Shown piece by piece: positions 14,201 to 29,900 of a stretch of DNA of 64,000 nt. The stretch's first letter is position 1; each line of letters starts with the position of its first letter. This stretch comes from Triatoma infestans. Its lineage: Eukaryota > Arthropoda > Insecta > Hemiptera > Reduviidae. Position numbers and translations under genes: made by a program. The DNA lies in assembly GCA_011037195.1 (NCBI GenBank), contig JAAEAF010000191.1, positions 287,590 through 351,589 on the forward strand. Direction: 5' to 3'. The notes below the pieces were generated by a model. It did not search any database. It was not told the origin of the DNA and worked only from the letters and a program-made list of their open reading frames with translations.

Positions 14201-17200
14201 CATATTTTTGAACTAAAATTTTCCCCTTAACATTTTCGTATACTCTCATTAAATATTTATTGGAATAACAAGAAATAACTCATAAAATTTCAAAACTTTT
14301 TCCACTTTTCTTGTAGCTTAATTTTACCGATAACATATCCCTAAAGCATTATTTACCCAAAAATCCTTGTATCCAATGATTTTTCCATCTAACCGAAGTT
14401 TAATTCTTTTACCGTTGGTGCTGTTAAAAACTCGTCTAGTTTATTCGTGTAGCAGTTCGGACGACATTCACTCCTCCACATCATAATTATAATTAACAAA
14501 ATTTTATACAAAAATTAATACCAAAAACTTGATGATACGAACTTTTATCCGTAACTTGATATGCTAGGAAAAACGCCTTTTGGAGGATTTCCAGATAGAA
14601 CTTATGGCAGCTGATTTTTATCCAGTAAACTATAAACTAAAGCCTTAGCCTAAACAGAATGATCCAAGGCCTGGAATTAGATATGAACTGTCGGTCGTTT
14701 TGCTTAGTATAGCTTTGCTTCCCAATCTTTAGTTTCTTCAGGACCGATAAGCTGGAATATGCTATTAATTGCTGCTTCTCCAATATATTCACGATGCCCT
14801 GTAAACACTGTTTTTCGCATTTAGTTGACTATGAGTTCCGTAGGCTTTGTAGATCTGGGATCATATATGTGTGATTAATTAACTTATTTCAAGGATAGTA
14901 GTAACTTGGCATATATACTGACATCAGGAAATTCTAGTTGGTGATAGAAATGAAATAAAAGCATATCATTGCTTTTACTTACAGTGTATAAATCTTTACG
15001 TCTGACTTTGTAAGTAGGTAATGTAAATAAGAAAGATTGAAAGTAACCGAGTGACGAGCAGTTTGGTAGCGTTGAAGGCTGAGTGAGACTGATATCTTGT
15101 TTTTTGGCCTAGTCAAGAATTTGGCGCACTTGTTTTTTATACAAAATCCGATTAGTATGAATGGAACTTGGTGCTTTTGAAGTATCCCAGCACATTCTAC
15201 TTTCTCGTACAGGTGAACGTGCTAGATGCATAGTAACTTGGTATCCGTGGCGCAGTTTTTGCTGCAAACGTTGACAACTTGGAGTCGTTAGCGCTGTTGT
15301 GGAAAAAAAATCATAACATAATTTGTTTCTAATTACACAAAAGCCGATAATAAATACTATCCATTCTATTTCAGAGAAAAAGTTGATTAGCAAGTTTTCT
15401 CAACTTAAATAATCAAATAGAAAAGCACCGGTCAAAACTTACATACTAATGATGATTGATAAATTGTTATAACCATAATGTAACCTATAACAATCTAGTA
15501 TTAGTTGAATGGAACTATATGACAATGATAAATGTATGCAAAGATTATCTATGACATTCAGTACTTGTCAGAATTATCTATAAAAGTGATATATATATAA
15601 AAGTGATAACCGCGCGTCCGCTGACCTATAACAGTATTATTCGAGAAATCGTGAAAGCTGAAAAACAAATCCGTAAATGGGTCATTCCGGTTAATCTGGT
15701 ATCTATATTTTTAGATTTTTTTTTTTAGTTTGTTATAGAGGATTATTGCACTGCGACCTAAAAGATCTGTATTGCCCCCCCCCCCGGAGCCTTCTCAGTG
15801 CGGTGGTGGCTTACGAACAGTTTACTCTAGCTAAAGACAACACTGCCCGGACAGTGAGCTTTAGAGGTTCCTAGGAAGAGAAAATCTAAGGGCAGTATGT
15901 TGGTTGCGGGAACTCCGCGTTCGGTCTAGCGCGCTACCACTGAGCTAATCCCTTCCTTTTCGCTTAGGTTATGCCAATTAACTAGGGACGGAGACCCTAG
16001 TTTGTGTACGGTGTTTGTCCTTGTCTGTAAAGGGTAGTTTAAGTGTATGGTGTACTGTTCTGGCGAAGTGCAAGTGCTGAGCTACTCCATTGGGTCGCTA
16101 CTCTCCAAAGTATCTGTTTGCAGCAGATACCCTTTGCAGGCTTATATATGATATTTATTTAACATCATATTTAATATTGTTCTGAATTACATAGTACGAT
16201 ATTCTGAAATAGCCAACACTGTGCTAGGCCTTCCGAATATAATACTTTCTACAGGCTGTCGAATAAAATCGGATTTATTGCTATTATTAATATGAAAATA
16301 TTTTTGTTTAGCTGTTTTTAATTAAACTAGCAAAAAATTAGTTGGCTGGTGCCAAAAAAGAAACTTTTTATTTTTAAAACAAAGGTTATTGGACGTTTCG
16401 GACACCTTTGGTGTCCTTCCTCAGGATGATTGATAATTGATTGATGATTTGATGAAAATTGATTTTTATAACTCTCCATTCTTCCTTAACAGTTCCTGAG
16501 GAAGGACAGAATAAACTTTTTTTTTAAATAAAATGTTTTTTCTTTGGTCCCAGCCTAAATTATTTACTTTTATTCTATGAAAGTATTTTTTGCTTTAATT
16601 TTATTTATTAATTTTTTTGTTTTCTTTTTTAATGTTTTAGTTTTTCTAAAAGAAACCACTGTGTTTTTATTTTTAGGGTTTGAAACAAAAAATGAATTTG
16701 AAACATTGGCCAAATTATAGATGTTTTTTATTTTCTAAGGTCCGAACCTCACTAAATGCTCTTCTATTTGTTGTAAAGTGAACTTTTAAGAGATTTCCTG
16801 GTGGTATTGCGGCTTTCTGATTTATTAGTGAAAATAAATACGTTTCGTTTAATAAACTTATAATTTAGTGGTCGAAACTTTAATAAGTAATTTAAATTAA
16901 TTAAATTTTCATCTTCAGCATTCAAATTTTCAATTTCAGTATTAATATCGGGTTGCTTGCTGTTTTTTTTTTCTACTTTTGTAGTTCATACATACAGAAA
17001 TATAATATATAATAACTTTTTTTTTGATTCTCTAACAGCATGGTCAAGTATGTAAAATATTAATTTTTTTTTTTTTTTATGTAACAAAATACTAGGTCAG
17101 TAAAGCATGAAAATAGAGATAATACTAGGAGATAAATTTCTCACTATATTACCTCAGTTAAAATATATTTTTACTAGTTTATCAAACTTTAACCACAATT

Positions 17201-20200
17201 TATTATATCAAGTAACTACATCTGTAAAAACTAGAAAACAGCAAATATAGAAGATCTTAATGTAAACCCAATATAATTTAAGAGAAAGAGAATATGTTAT
17301 GGATTGCCCGATAAGTATATTGTGTAGGCTGTAGGATTTGAGAGTACGGACTGCGAGAGAGAACATAGAATAAATTAAGATTGAGGAAATAAATCCTTTA
17401 ACTTGGTCGTAAATCTTCCAAACAGTTTTCTTGAATGTTGCTAACGTTCCACATAAACTGTCAAGATACGGTTAAGAAGCCATAGCTAGGCAAGATTTAC
17501 ATCAATTGAAAAAGAAAAAAGAAAAAACATAAGTGCCTAGCCATATTACATGCGGAACACACATTCAAATCAATCGATTATCATTGTAAAGTTTTTAGAT
17601 TCGAGCTTATTATGGTTCCGCTATTTTTCACTTACTATTATTGCTGGCTGAGGAACTATTTTAATCAATGGCGTAACTAGGATTTGGCAGGCTTTATTTC
17701 TACAGCAGACTCAAACAGTCTTTGAAATAATTTTTTTTAAATCTAATACAAATACGCCCACAAGATGTTATTCTCTTATGTTTTATACTCATAGTTTTTT
17801 TGATTGTCATATTTTCTTAAAAAGTCGTTATTTTTCTAAATATTGAATTACCTCAACACCAGCTAATTGATGGAAGCCTATATTATACTAATTGACACTA
17901 TAATGGAAAGTCACAACCTCTCTACTCCCCCCCCCCAGGACCCGTTAAAATCAATTCTCGCAAAGAAATGTTACAAATCTAAGTTTGTTTTTTTTTATCT
18001 TTTAGGCTTCTGCGGTCATTTTCGTTCGAAACACTTAGGGTTTCGAGGGACCTCGATGGAATGAGCTAACGTTTCGCTCATATTGCAATATTATGCTTCC
18101 TCGGGGCAGAATTTGGCTGCCCCTGCTTAGAGAAAGGAGAGAAAAAAGAAAAAGCAAAAAATAATTAACTGTTTTCCAGAGCCAAACAAGGCTACGACTT
18201 TGGCAGAAAGACGGTGGGAAGGTAGGCTTGGATCGTACCACCAGCCAACCAATCAGATGCTTGAAAGGGTTAATTAAGCCCGCCAAGATGGACGGAGAAG
18301 TAAGCCACGCCTCTTTCCTCCTACTCCTGCCTCCTTCTATCCACCCCGTTTCTTATAAATGTTGATTTGCATTCGAGTATCACACCTCTTAGGAAGCCTA
18401 TTCAGTATGGGCAAAACGCCGGTTTATAGCAAAGCCATTGATGCAATCCCGACTGGAAACCCTAAGTATTTTTCAAAAGTTTTTTTTCTTCTTAATCCCA
18501 CGCTATTATTTGTTTCACAGCAACTACGCATCTTGTAGACTGATATCTTTTTTGCTAAATCAAAACGGGATAATTTTTCTATTCCCAACTTTATCTCGGC
18601 TATCATCCAACTTCCTACAATAGGTGGGTGACATCAAAATTCCCCTCTCCAAACAGGATGTTTCATTATTAATTCCCAGCCTAAACAGATAGTATGGGAG
18701 ATAAGTATGGCCTGTCAGAGTTTTTTAAATTAGCACCAAAAACGGACATGGAATTATATTTTCGTATTATAGACACCTGTAGTGTTTCCATTCAATATTT
18801 AGAGGGTAAAGTTGTCATGGTCTCCAAGTGGTTCACCCGTGATAACATTTTTGTATGCCGTTGATCATAAAAAATCGAACAGTTTTACTGGCTAAATGAA
18901 TAACAGTTTATAAATGGAGTCTGAAAAGACCTTGAAAAAGGGGTCTGATGTTTATACAGAATTTAGGATGGAAATAAGTAAATACTTACATAGACACAAA
19001 AATAAAAATAGATTTACTATATAAAACAGAGATATGATTAATAAGAACTTTTTATTTAAGAGGAATCACTTCTTATAAAAACAACATATTTACAGATTCT
19101 CCAACTTTTTTTTTAGGAGATTTTCTGCAAGTGGTGGAACAAATCACGCTTCTTTCAAGTAACGTTTTTAGTTTAGGTTCTAGATTTATTATAATAGGGG
19201 TGCCTAGTGGCATGGGACCTAAGCCTGTATTATGGCTTTTATCCCCCCTGATACCCCCCAATTCAAACCCTTGAAATAATCTCCCCGGTAGCCTACCGGT
19301 CAGTCTACAATATCCCAAAATATCCTTCAACTCCCACTCACCCAGACAATCCTGCGAGAGTGATACCCTCCCAAATACACGAAACGGGGACACTGACATA
19401 AGTAGTGATACATCGTTTCCCTAACTCCATCATCACAGTTCTGACAAATGGGACTAGACGTCCTCCCTATATAAACAAGTGACTAGACACCCAAGCGTGT
19501 CCAGTCACTACCCCAACCAACGTCCTCAGGCCTGTCCTACTAAAGGGCAGGAGATAATCCGAAACTCCCTGCTTGATTCTTTTTATAAATCTTTTAGCTT
19601 GGAGGCACCCCTGCGTGTCCCGTGTCCCCCCAGCATTTCTCCAAGACTCTCGTCTCCCAAAGACTAAACTGTTTATCGCGAAACCTCTTAGTGACGGCAA
19701 GTGCTGGTTCAGGACCACAGAATGGTAATGATGATCCCTCCCTAGCCAACTGATCCGCCCTCTCATTGTCCTCTATTTCCGCATGTCCGAGTATTTCAAA
19801 TAGAGACGCACCTTACCCCTCCGAGCTAAGGCATTGAGCCTTCTCCTACATTCTTCCACTAATTTCGAGCTCCACCATGGCTTGCTCAAAGCCCTCAGTG
19901 CGGCCTGACTATCGGAGAATATCCGCACCTCTTTTATCTAGATTTAATATGTGGGTTGTTCCACAGCTATGCAAATAACATAGAAACTAGTTATAATTTA
20001 ATCTAGTTTCCATATTTGAAGTGAATTTGTCAATGATATCTCTAGGATTTGTTAAGAGAATGTTGTGCGAGTGTTTCTTATCCAATTTTTTATTTATTGA
20101 TGAATTTTAAAAAATATTATTCCTATTTAGGAATAAAAATTCCTCTTCTAAATAGAAATCGACATTGGATTTCTTTTTAATTCTTTTTATACTTTTCACT

Positions 20201-23200
20201 TTCTTTTAATTAAAAATGTGGTCTACAGATCTGATTGATTTGAACATTTCAATAAACTTCTTTAAAAGGAGACAAGCGGTGAAATCAGTTGAAATATTTA
20301 CTCATCCTAATTCTCTGCGCTCATGGATACAGTAATATTTTATTGCTTAGAAATTCATTTCTGATATTAAAGATTCAGAAATTTCGTACTTATTTGGGAA
20401 AAGCTGTTTAATTAATACTCTTTAATTACACCCCCACTTTCAGGCTGGTTACGTAGTGATTAATTTTTGATGTGCCTCTTTTTGTAAGAGTTTAGACTTT
20501 ATATTATGAATGACTATGTTTTAAATATTTTTAAAAACGGCCACTGAAAATTTATGAGCAGACTTTTCTGGCTGATCGAAATAATTTTTTTAAAAGTGTC
20601 CTCCCCCGAATAAAACGAAAAAAAAAATTACAATTTATTATTTCTTTTAACTTTTGTAAAGTTAAGCATTCCGTTTCGATCATATATCCTCCGAAATTGA
20701 GTTCAGTGGAAAATATGGTTTGAGGTCCCCTGAATACAGAAAAATGTTTTTTTAGCGAATATATAAGTTTGTGAACAATATATCTTACCAAAAATAAAGA
20801 AGAAGAAAAATCATTTTTATTGGCCGGCAGCTTATTTTTCTGCCTTACAATATTACAATATGCACTTTTACATACTTTTATAATTAGCTGATTGTGGTAA
20901 GTACGTTTTGTGGCAGTTTTGGGTTTCAGTTTTTGTTGTACTATTGTCAGTCCAAGTCTGTGGTTTGTCCCACCTTTTGTATTGGATAAGTTGTCTAAAA
21001 AATTTTGTGTTGGCTTGTCTATGAATCCTTTTAAGAATCGTAATTGTAGCTCCCTATGGAGGAGCTCTTCGTTCTGTAAGAATCACGACGCTCCCAGAGC
21101 GATACGCAGGACTTTGTTTTGAAAGACCTGTAGTTTATTTAGAGCAGTCTTGTTAGCTCCTATCCATAAAGGACATTCTTTTCGTATGCCCGTTTTCCTC
21201 CTGGTACTTCGAGAGATCTTTCTAGACCGTACCTACCCGTTCGGCTTTACCGGTCCCCCGTTGCAAGCAACGGGATCGTTTAACAAGAAGAGGATGTCAC
21301 CACCATGGAAGGACTTTTAGTGCAATGCCCGACCATAGCAGAAGTACCGAAGCACTACCCCGCTTGACCCGTTTAAGGGCAGGTTGAGATGCGCTTAACC
21401 AGCGCGCAGTGTGATCCCACAACGTGGCCACACTCCACTACCAGAAGCTAGAGAAGGCACTCTCTAGCAGGCTCTGATGTACCGCGCTTACCCAACAAAT
21501 GCGCTTCCAGCAGCGGGCTGGCTCTGGGGTTAATTTTTTATTGTGAGTCTCCGCCCGCTCAGCTCATGACCTCGGTCATTGGAGTTATTGGTTAAACCAC
21601 GGCCACTAGGAATCCTACCTCAATTGCGCCCAGTATAAGCAATTGGCTCAGAAAGTAGCTTGCGCCCATAGTTCAGTATTTTAGCTCTAACGAGCTAGCG
21701 TGACTGATCGCACGCCCGATGGATGTAATATCCATCTACTGATTCCTGTCCATTGCCTCAAGCACAGGGGTTTCAGTAACCCAGGTAACTTGCAGAGAAC
21801 CCTGCAAGGGGAAAGGATCAGGATGGGTTGGTGAAGGGAATCCCCAACCGGGAGAGCCAGAGGCTGATTGCATCCCGCAACAACAAAATGTCTCTAGTTG
21901 TTGAAGTAAGAGTGATACAATTAGATTTTACTTTCCACACAAGGACTCATACATATCTTATTAGAAGATACGACATGTCCAGTGCAGGGTCTCCCTTTTA
22001 GTCACCTCCTACGACAGGCAGGGCATACCGTAGGCCTATTCTATCCCGGGACCTACACGGGAAATCCATACAGGACAGGCGGTCGAAGTATAGAGGGGTA
22101 GAGAAATCTAGAGCATTGTGGTTTCAGTGGGGTACGTCTGTTAATGAGTTGATAAGCTTGTCGGAGCTTTAGAGTTATGTGAGGTTGGACACATTTATGT
22201 ACATGGACTGTAAGTCACGTGTCCAGTTGAAGACCAAGGTACTTTAAGGGTTCGTTCTTTTTTTTCTTCCACTGTATGTCAGTGCTGTTGATCTTTAAAT
22301 TAGTTACGGTTTGCGTCCGGCGAAAAGTAAAATTTTTTGTCTGTGGTTTTTGTATGGTAATATCAAATTTCCATTCGTAAAACCAGTCTGTTATTTTATC
22401 AATAAAATGGTGCAGATTACTTACTGCAATGGAGAGGTCGTGATGTCTGGAGAGTAGTAGTAGGGTATCATCTGCGTAAGTAGCTTTGAGTAGGGATGTC
22501 GTGTGTGTAAATTTAAAATCGAACGGGGCTAAGAATGGACCCCTGGGGAACCCAGCCTTGATTCTACGTTGAGTACTGAGAGTTGAGTTTATGCGTACCT
22601 CTAATGTTCTGTCCTATAGGAATGAGGTCAGTATTGCTTAGAAAAAAAAAATCTAACAGAAGTTAGAAGTTGATATTATATCGAAATCAGGAGATTGTGA
22701 TCTTATCCGATAGCCAGACTGCCTGGTGTCATTGGATCTCGAAAATGATATAGCAAACCCTCGGCTAACTTAATGAATTGGAAAGAAACAACAACGTCAC
22801 CATATATTGGGTATCAAGGCATAATGACTTGTAGGCTAAGGAGATGGCTATTTTCCGGGCATTTCGGACTCCGGAGTATTTTTTTTTTTTTTGTTAATTC
22901 GAAATGCAAATATCTTTCATGAATTACCTTTCACTTTTACTTTTTACAGGATTGATAGAGCCGTGGGATTATAACACAATGATAACAGCGCCTTTGCCCT
23001 AAAAACTGTAACAATATACTGTTCCCTCCCTACCAGCTATACATCTAGTTACATCAGCCATAATGCATCGTAATGGTTTTAAAATGTACAGCTGTCTGGC
23101 TTGACAGCAGATGGCATACGAGTTATGATGGTCACTGACATTTCTGACGAGTCTGTGATTCATAGTGGAGTTTGGAATGGGCTTGCATTAGTGAATACAA

Positions 23201-26200
23201 ATTAATGACCTACTTTTCTTTTGGTTTTTTTGTTTACATTCTTACACACCTAATATGAGCACGTTTTGGAACTAGAACGATTTCTGGAAGATCTGAAAAT
23301 TTTACTTCCTCAAAGGAAGTAATTCTAATGTCGGTATCAGGTCATATAGGAATTATTGGCTATGAGGAGGTGAAGAATAGTTTTGCCAAATTATGCGCCA
23401 CTTTTAAATATTAAATTAATTATAGTGCGGTAATTGGTATGAAAGTGGTGTGACTGTTTCACGTGAAACATTTATACTACTTTTGTAACATTACTTAGTA
23501 CTTTGATAAAAACTAAATTTAGACAAAAAAATCTGGTGTGAAACACTCACACAACTTTCTCTTACTCAGTTCTCAAAACTATAACACACAAATTTTATAC
23601 TTTGTGTACCAAATTTAATGAAATTCGTCGAAAACTGAAAAAAACTTCAGTAAAACCGCACTTCCGATTTACAAATTTTCTTGAAACTTGGAATTTAGGC
23701 CATCTATTTATTTCTAAATAAGTTTGTTTGTATGATAAGATTCTACAATCAACTATGATAGCACATTAGGGGAAAAACATAACCACAGCCCTCCCCTAAA
23801 AGTGCCCTTAAATGATTTTTCCAGAGAAATATTTTAAATAAAAGTTATAGATCTATAATGCGTAGTTTATATAAGAAGTTTCAAGTAAGTCGTCATAGCC
23901 ATTTTTGAGAAAATCGCGAAAAAGTAAAAAAAATATTTATTAAAGTGGTAAAATAAAAGCACTTCCGGTCATCCGATTTTTTTTCAAACTCGGAATTTCA
24001 ACAACATATTTAATTCTAATTAACATTATTTAGATGACAGAATTGTCTAATAAACTGAAATAGCACTTTAGATGAAAACCTAACTCCATCCCTCCCCTAT
24101 ATGTGCCCTTAAATGAATTTTTTCAGAGAAATGTTAGAAATAAAAGTTGTAGCTCTTTGTATGTGTAGTTGGTATACCAAGTAGGAAGAAAATCGTCGGA
24201 GCCATTTTTGAGAAATACGCAAAAAAGTAAAAAAAAAAAAAAACTAGTAAAGTGGTACTTCCGGTTGAGGAATTTTGACAGATAACGTACTGTCAGATCC
24301 CATGGTGATACCTAAATGGAATATTAGGTTTCAACATTCTACGGTTTTTCGTTTTTTAGCTATGCACATACATATACCGACACGCGCACGCGCACACACC
24401 ATTTGCTAAAAACCTCTTTTTTGGACTAAGGGGACCTCAAAACGGATAATTTCCGGCGAAAACTCGATATCGAAAATTTGACGCGATTACAATACTTTAT
24501 CTTACAGGAGTAAGAGAAAATAATAGATTGCTGGTCTTCATTAATCTATCATTTGAATGAATTTTATGCATGATGATGGTAATGATGCATCATTTTATAA
24601 AGAAATAGATTTTATTTTTATTATTATTATTTAACTACGATATATATATATCCAATAATAATTAAATAAATAAATAAGTTTGACGTTTCTTTCATTTTAT
24701 TTAACTTAACATCCTATTTTGTAACTTAAACTTAACAGTTATATAACATCGAAAGAGTCTACTTTGTTATTGTTTGTGTTCAACGAATTGTTTAACTTGG
24801 CCGTCTGTAAAGAAAACTTATGCCAAAGTTAAATAATTGAATTTCCTAATGTGTTCGCCACCAAGTTATTCATATATATATATATATATATAGAGAAGGG
24901 GTCTTTGTCCTTATCAGTGTATTACTTCAACACCAAACCTTCACTTACTGTTTCTACTTTATTTGTTTTTACTGTTTTACTTCTAAAGTTCTTCTTACAA
25001 GGTATTTTTTATTATTGAAATCTCTCCTTGATTTATGTTTTCAAATTTTCTTTGGCAGTTTATTTTGAAGACGTATATATATTATAATAAAACGAAAACA
25101 AAATAAATTGTTATTTTTTAAAACAGCATTCTTAAAATTTATCTAACAAAAAATAATTTTTTTCAAAATTGTAACTAAAAAATTTTATTGATAGTATGCG
25201 CCAAATTTAATGAAATTCATCAGTAAATTTTATGGAGGATCTTGCAAATGAAAATCGTAATTTTTAGCAATCTATTTATTTCTAATAGATATTTTTCTTA
25301 GAAATATAGCCCTCCCCTTCCACCAAAAGCCCCCCTTAAAAGAGTTTACCCGGAGAAATGTTTCAAATAAAAATTATAGCTCTTATATCTATATAGTTCA
25401 CATACTTAGTTTGCAGAAAATCATTGATGCCATGTTAAAGAAAAATAACAGAAAACAGAAAAATACTGTCCAGTAAAAACGCACTTCCGGTCATCTTGAT
25501 TTTTTTTTTTTTTCTTCATTCTAATTAATATTATTTAGATGATAGAATGGGACTCATGCCTGACCCCTTTTGTAGAGTTTGTGAGGCGGAGGATGTATCT
25601 GATGACGGATTGTTTGGGCTGTGAGGAGATAAGGTTTAGGACCTTCGGCCGGAATAAGATATCGGTAGAGGATCATAAGCTATGTCCTTTTAAGGTTTTG
25701 GTCCGATTTGTACGGTCTGTGGTGAAACTTAGATGGGTAAAATTTGGGCCTGGATTTTGTTCTAGTCCCAATGGTTGTTATTGTTTAGGGGTAGCTATAT
25801 GGGCCCAGGGAGGCTTTGGATAGCGTAGGGTTTTGCCTTCCCCTTCTTTGAATAATAATATAATAGATGATAGAATTGTATAATAAACTGATAATAGCAA
25901 TTTAGTGGAAAACCTAATCCCACATCACTCCCCCCAAAAGTGCCCTTAAGTTGCATTTTCCCGGTGAAATGTATCAAATAAAAGTTGTAGATCTCTTTGT
26001 ATGTGTAGTTTATATTCCATGTTTGAAAGTAGTTATTTAGTCAAGCAGGATTTCCGGTTGAAGGATTTTGACAGATAACTTACTTTCAGATCCCATGGTG
26101 ATACTTTAACAGAAAATCAAGTTGAAACTTTTAGCAATTTTTCGTTTTTGAGCTATGCTGTTCTCATACACACATATATACACACACACACACTCACACT

Positions 26201-26956
26201 ATTTTCTAAAAACCACTTTTTTGGATTCAGGAGACCTCAAAACGGATATTTTCGGTGAAAACTCGATATCGAAAATTTGACACGATTACAATACTTCCTC
26301 TTACTAGGAGTAAGAGAAAGTAAAATTATGTTTAACACCTACAAAACAAGAATGAAATAGCAGCCCATTAATCATTGATACGCCCCTATTAAAAGCGATC
26401 ATTAAAAGAAGATATGTATAAGCGGTGCAATTTGATTCTATTTTTCTCTGTATAGCGCTACTTTATTCTAGCTGATTGTAGAACTACTTTTTGCATATAC
26501 ATAGTCAGGTTGCATTGGAGGCCAAAAATTATGTGTCTTCAATTCCTAGGTGGCTTCATTTGGGAAGTTTGTAGAACGTTCCACAAAAATGGAATCTTTG
26601 AAAAAACTGAGTAGTAAAATTGGGTGTTGGACTTCCATTCAAATTGGTTTGGTTCCCATCCTCTATTGGTATTTCACTGGGAAATGGAAGCTACACCTTC
26701 CAAGCATGGAATGATTCCTCTGAAATCAAGCCTATAAAGATGAGCTTACTGGGTTGTTGGCTGTCCAAAATCATTGGCCTAACTACTGGATGCAAAATCC
26801 CAGAATACAGGACCCACTTAATAGGAGCTATTACATTCTCTTTCTCCTTAGTAAGAGGAAGTATTGTAATCGTGTCAAATTTTCGATATCGAGTTTTCAC
26901 CGGAAATATCGTTTTGAGGTCCGGATCCGAAAAAGTGGTTTTTAGCAAATGGTTTC

Positions 26957-26988
<32 letters not shown>

Positions 26989-29900
26989 TGTGTGTATGTA
27001 TGTATGTATATGAACAGCATAGCGCAAAAACGAAAAACCGTAGAAAAATGAAACTTCATATTCCGTTTAGGTGTCACCATGGGATCTGACACTACGTTAT
27101 CTGCCAAAATTCCTTAACCGGAAGTACCAGTTTACTAGTTGCATTTTTTAGTTTTTTGCGATTTTCTCAAAAATGACTCCGACGATTTTCTTTAAACTTG
27201 AAACATCAACCACGCATACAATGAGCTACAACTTTTATTTGAAACATTTCTCCGGGAAAATGCATTAAAGGGCAGTTTTGGGGGAGGGGTGGGGTTAGGT
27301 TTCCATCTAAAGTGCTATTTCCTTTATTAGACAATTCTGTCATCTAAATAATGTTAATTAGAATTAAATATGTTGTAGAAATTCCGAGTTTGAAAAAAAT
27401 CACATAACCGGAAGTTTGATTACTTTACCACTTTACTAAATGATTTATTCACTTTTTCGCAATTTTCTCGAAAATGGCTCCGACGATTTTTTTGAAACTT
27501 TGTATATAAACTAAACATGCAAAGATCTACAACTTTTATTTAAACATTTCTCTGGGAAAATTCTTTTAAGGGCACTTTTAGGAGAGGGGTGGGGTGATGT
27601 TTTTCTCTACTGTGCTATCATAGTTGATTATACAATTCTATCATCCAAACATGATTAATTAGAAATAAATAGATGGCTGAAATTCGGAGTTTCAAGAAAA
27701 TTAGTAAACCGGAAGTGCGCTTTTACTGAACAGTTTTTTCAGTTTTCGACGAATTTCATTAAATTTGGTACACAAACTATAAAATTTGTCAATTATAATT
27801 TTGAGAACTGGAGTAAGAGAAAGTTGTGTGTGTTTCACACCAGATTTTTTTTTAATTAAAATTGCAATAATTTTCAACGACAAAAAGTTCTTTATTCCGC
27901 GGTCAAAAGGCCACAGCAAGTAACAGGTTTATACAATTAGTAATAGTTTGTAGAGTGAATAGAGAAACTGAATTTTTTTTACTTTCTTTTACTCCTAGTA
28001 AAGAGGAAGTATTATAATTGTGTCAAACTTACGATATTGAGTTTTCACCGGAAATATCCGTTTTGAGGTCCCCTGAATCCAAAAAAATGGTTCTTAGCAA
28101 ATGGTCTGTGTGTGAGTGTGTGTATTCTGTGTTTGTGTGTGTGCATTCTGTGTTTGTGTGTGTATCTGTGTGTGTATGTATGTGAACACCATAGCTCAAA
28201 AACGAAAAATCGTACAAACTTCAAACTTGATATTCCGTTGAGTTATCACCATGGGATTCGACAGTGGGTCAACTGTCAAAATTCCTCTACCGGAAGTACC
28301 ACTTTACTAGTTGGATTTTTTACTTTTTTGCAATTTTCTCAAAAATGGCTCCAACGATTTTCTCTAAACTAAGTATATCAACTACACAGACTAACAGCTA
28401 CAACTTTTATTTTAAACATTTCTCCGGGAAAATTCATTTAAGGGCACTTCTGGGGGAGGAGTGGGGTTAGGTTTTTATCTTAACTGCTATTTCCGTTTAT
28501 TAGACAATTCTGTCATCTAAATAATGTTAATTAGAATTAAATATGTTGTTGAAATTCCGAGTTTGAAAAAAAATCACATAACCGGAAGTGCGTTTATACT
28601 AACACTTTACTAAATGATTTTTTTCAGTTGTTCACGATTTTCTCAAAATACCTCCGACGATTTTCTTGAAACTTAGTTCATAATCTAAACATACAATGAT
28701 TCTACATCTTTTATTCAAAATATTTCTCTGGAAAAATTCATTTAAGGGCCCTTTTAGGGGAGGGGTGGAGTTACAGCTTCCTCTAAAGTGGTATCATAGT
28801 TGATTATACAATTCTATCATCCAAACAAAATTAATTAGAAAAAAATATGTGGCCAAAATTCCAAGTTCTAAGAAAATTTGTAAGCCGGAAGTACGCTTTT
28901 ACTGAACAGTTTTTTTTTTTTCAGTTTTTGTCGAATTTCGTTAAATTTGGTACACAAACTATAACATTTGTCAATTATAATTTTGAGAACTGGTGTAAGA
29001 GAAAGTTGTATGAGTGTTTCACACCAGATTTTTTCCTTTCCAAATACAATTAATGATTTATTTTTTTTTTTTTTTTGCATTTTTATAAATAAACTCTTTC
29101 TATCTGATTTTTAATAATGCTGTCCATATTACGGCAAAATACTTCTTTTAATTATAATAATTAATGTTTCCCTGCTTTACAGATATTTATTAACATCTGA
29201 AAAAAAAACAACATTATTTATATAAAAATAATAAAAGATATTAATTAATAATTTTCTAATTAAATAAAGAGTTGCATTTCATTAATTAAATAAAGAGAGG
29301 GGGTAAAAAATACCGTCAACATACACCTGCGTTTAATAAAATTAAAACCAAGGTGTGTTTCAATTTTTTTTTTATTTGTTACGGTCTTGTTCTTTCTAAA
29401 TAGTTTAAATAATAGTATTTTCCCTTCTAATTTGGAATTTGTAATGGAATGTGGAAGTAGAAGCTACCTCTTGAGGGAATTTCAACTCCTACTACAAAAA
29501 CTCCTTTTATAGTAACCCACCTGAATAGTTAGTAAACCTCTCACATAAAAAAGTCTCTAATCTACATTGGCTTTTTCCATTTATAAAGTTTTTCATTCAG
29601 CTATCAGATTATAAAATTTTGAGGTTTACCCGAAAATACAAACTTTGAAGCGAAAAAAAATGGTTTTTTTCCATATGTGTGTGTTTGTGTTTGTGTTTTA
29701 TCATAATTAGCAAAAAAAAAAAATCTGACGAGAAACATAATCACACAACTTTCTCTTACTCCAGTTCTCAAAATTATAATTGATAAATTTTTTATAGTTT
29801 CTGTATCAAATTAAATGAAATTCGTCGAAAACTGTTTAGTAAAAGCGCACTTCCGGTTTACTGATTTCCCCATGATGGCCGGAATTTCGGTCATTTATTT

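Noticed and set aside
24860..24890. (AT)n tract as a regulatory element
   Set aside because: It is a simple dinucleotide microsatellite, like those at 40160-40209; nothing indicates function.
26620..27107. Open frames of 143 and 138 codons on both strands
   Set aside because: They run through the ~1 kb repeat and its GT/CA microsatellite (poly Cys-Val or Thr-His) and have no domain; they are shadows of the repeat.
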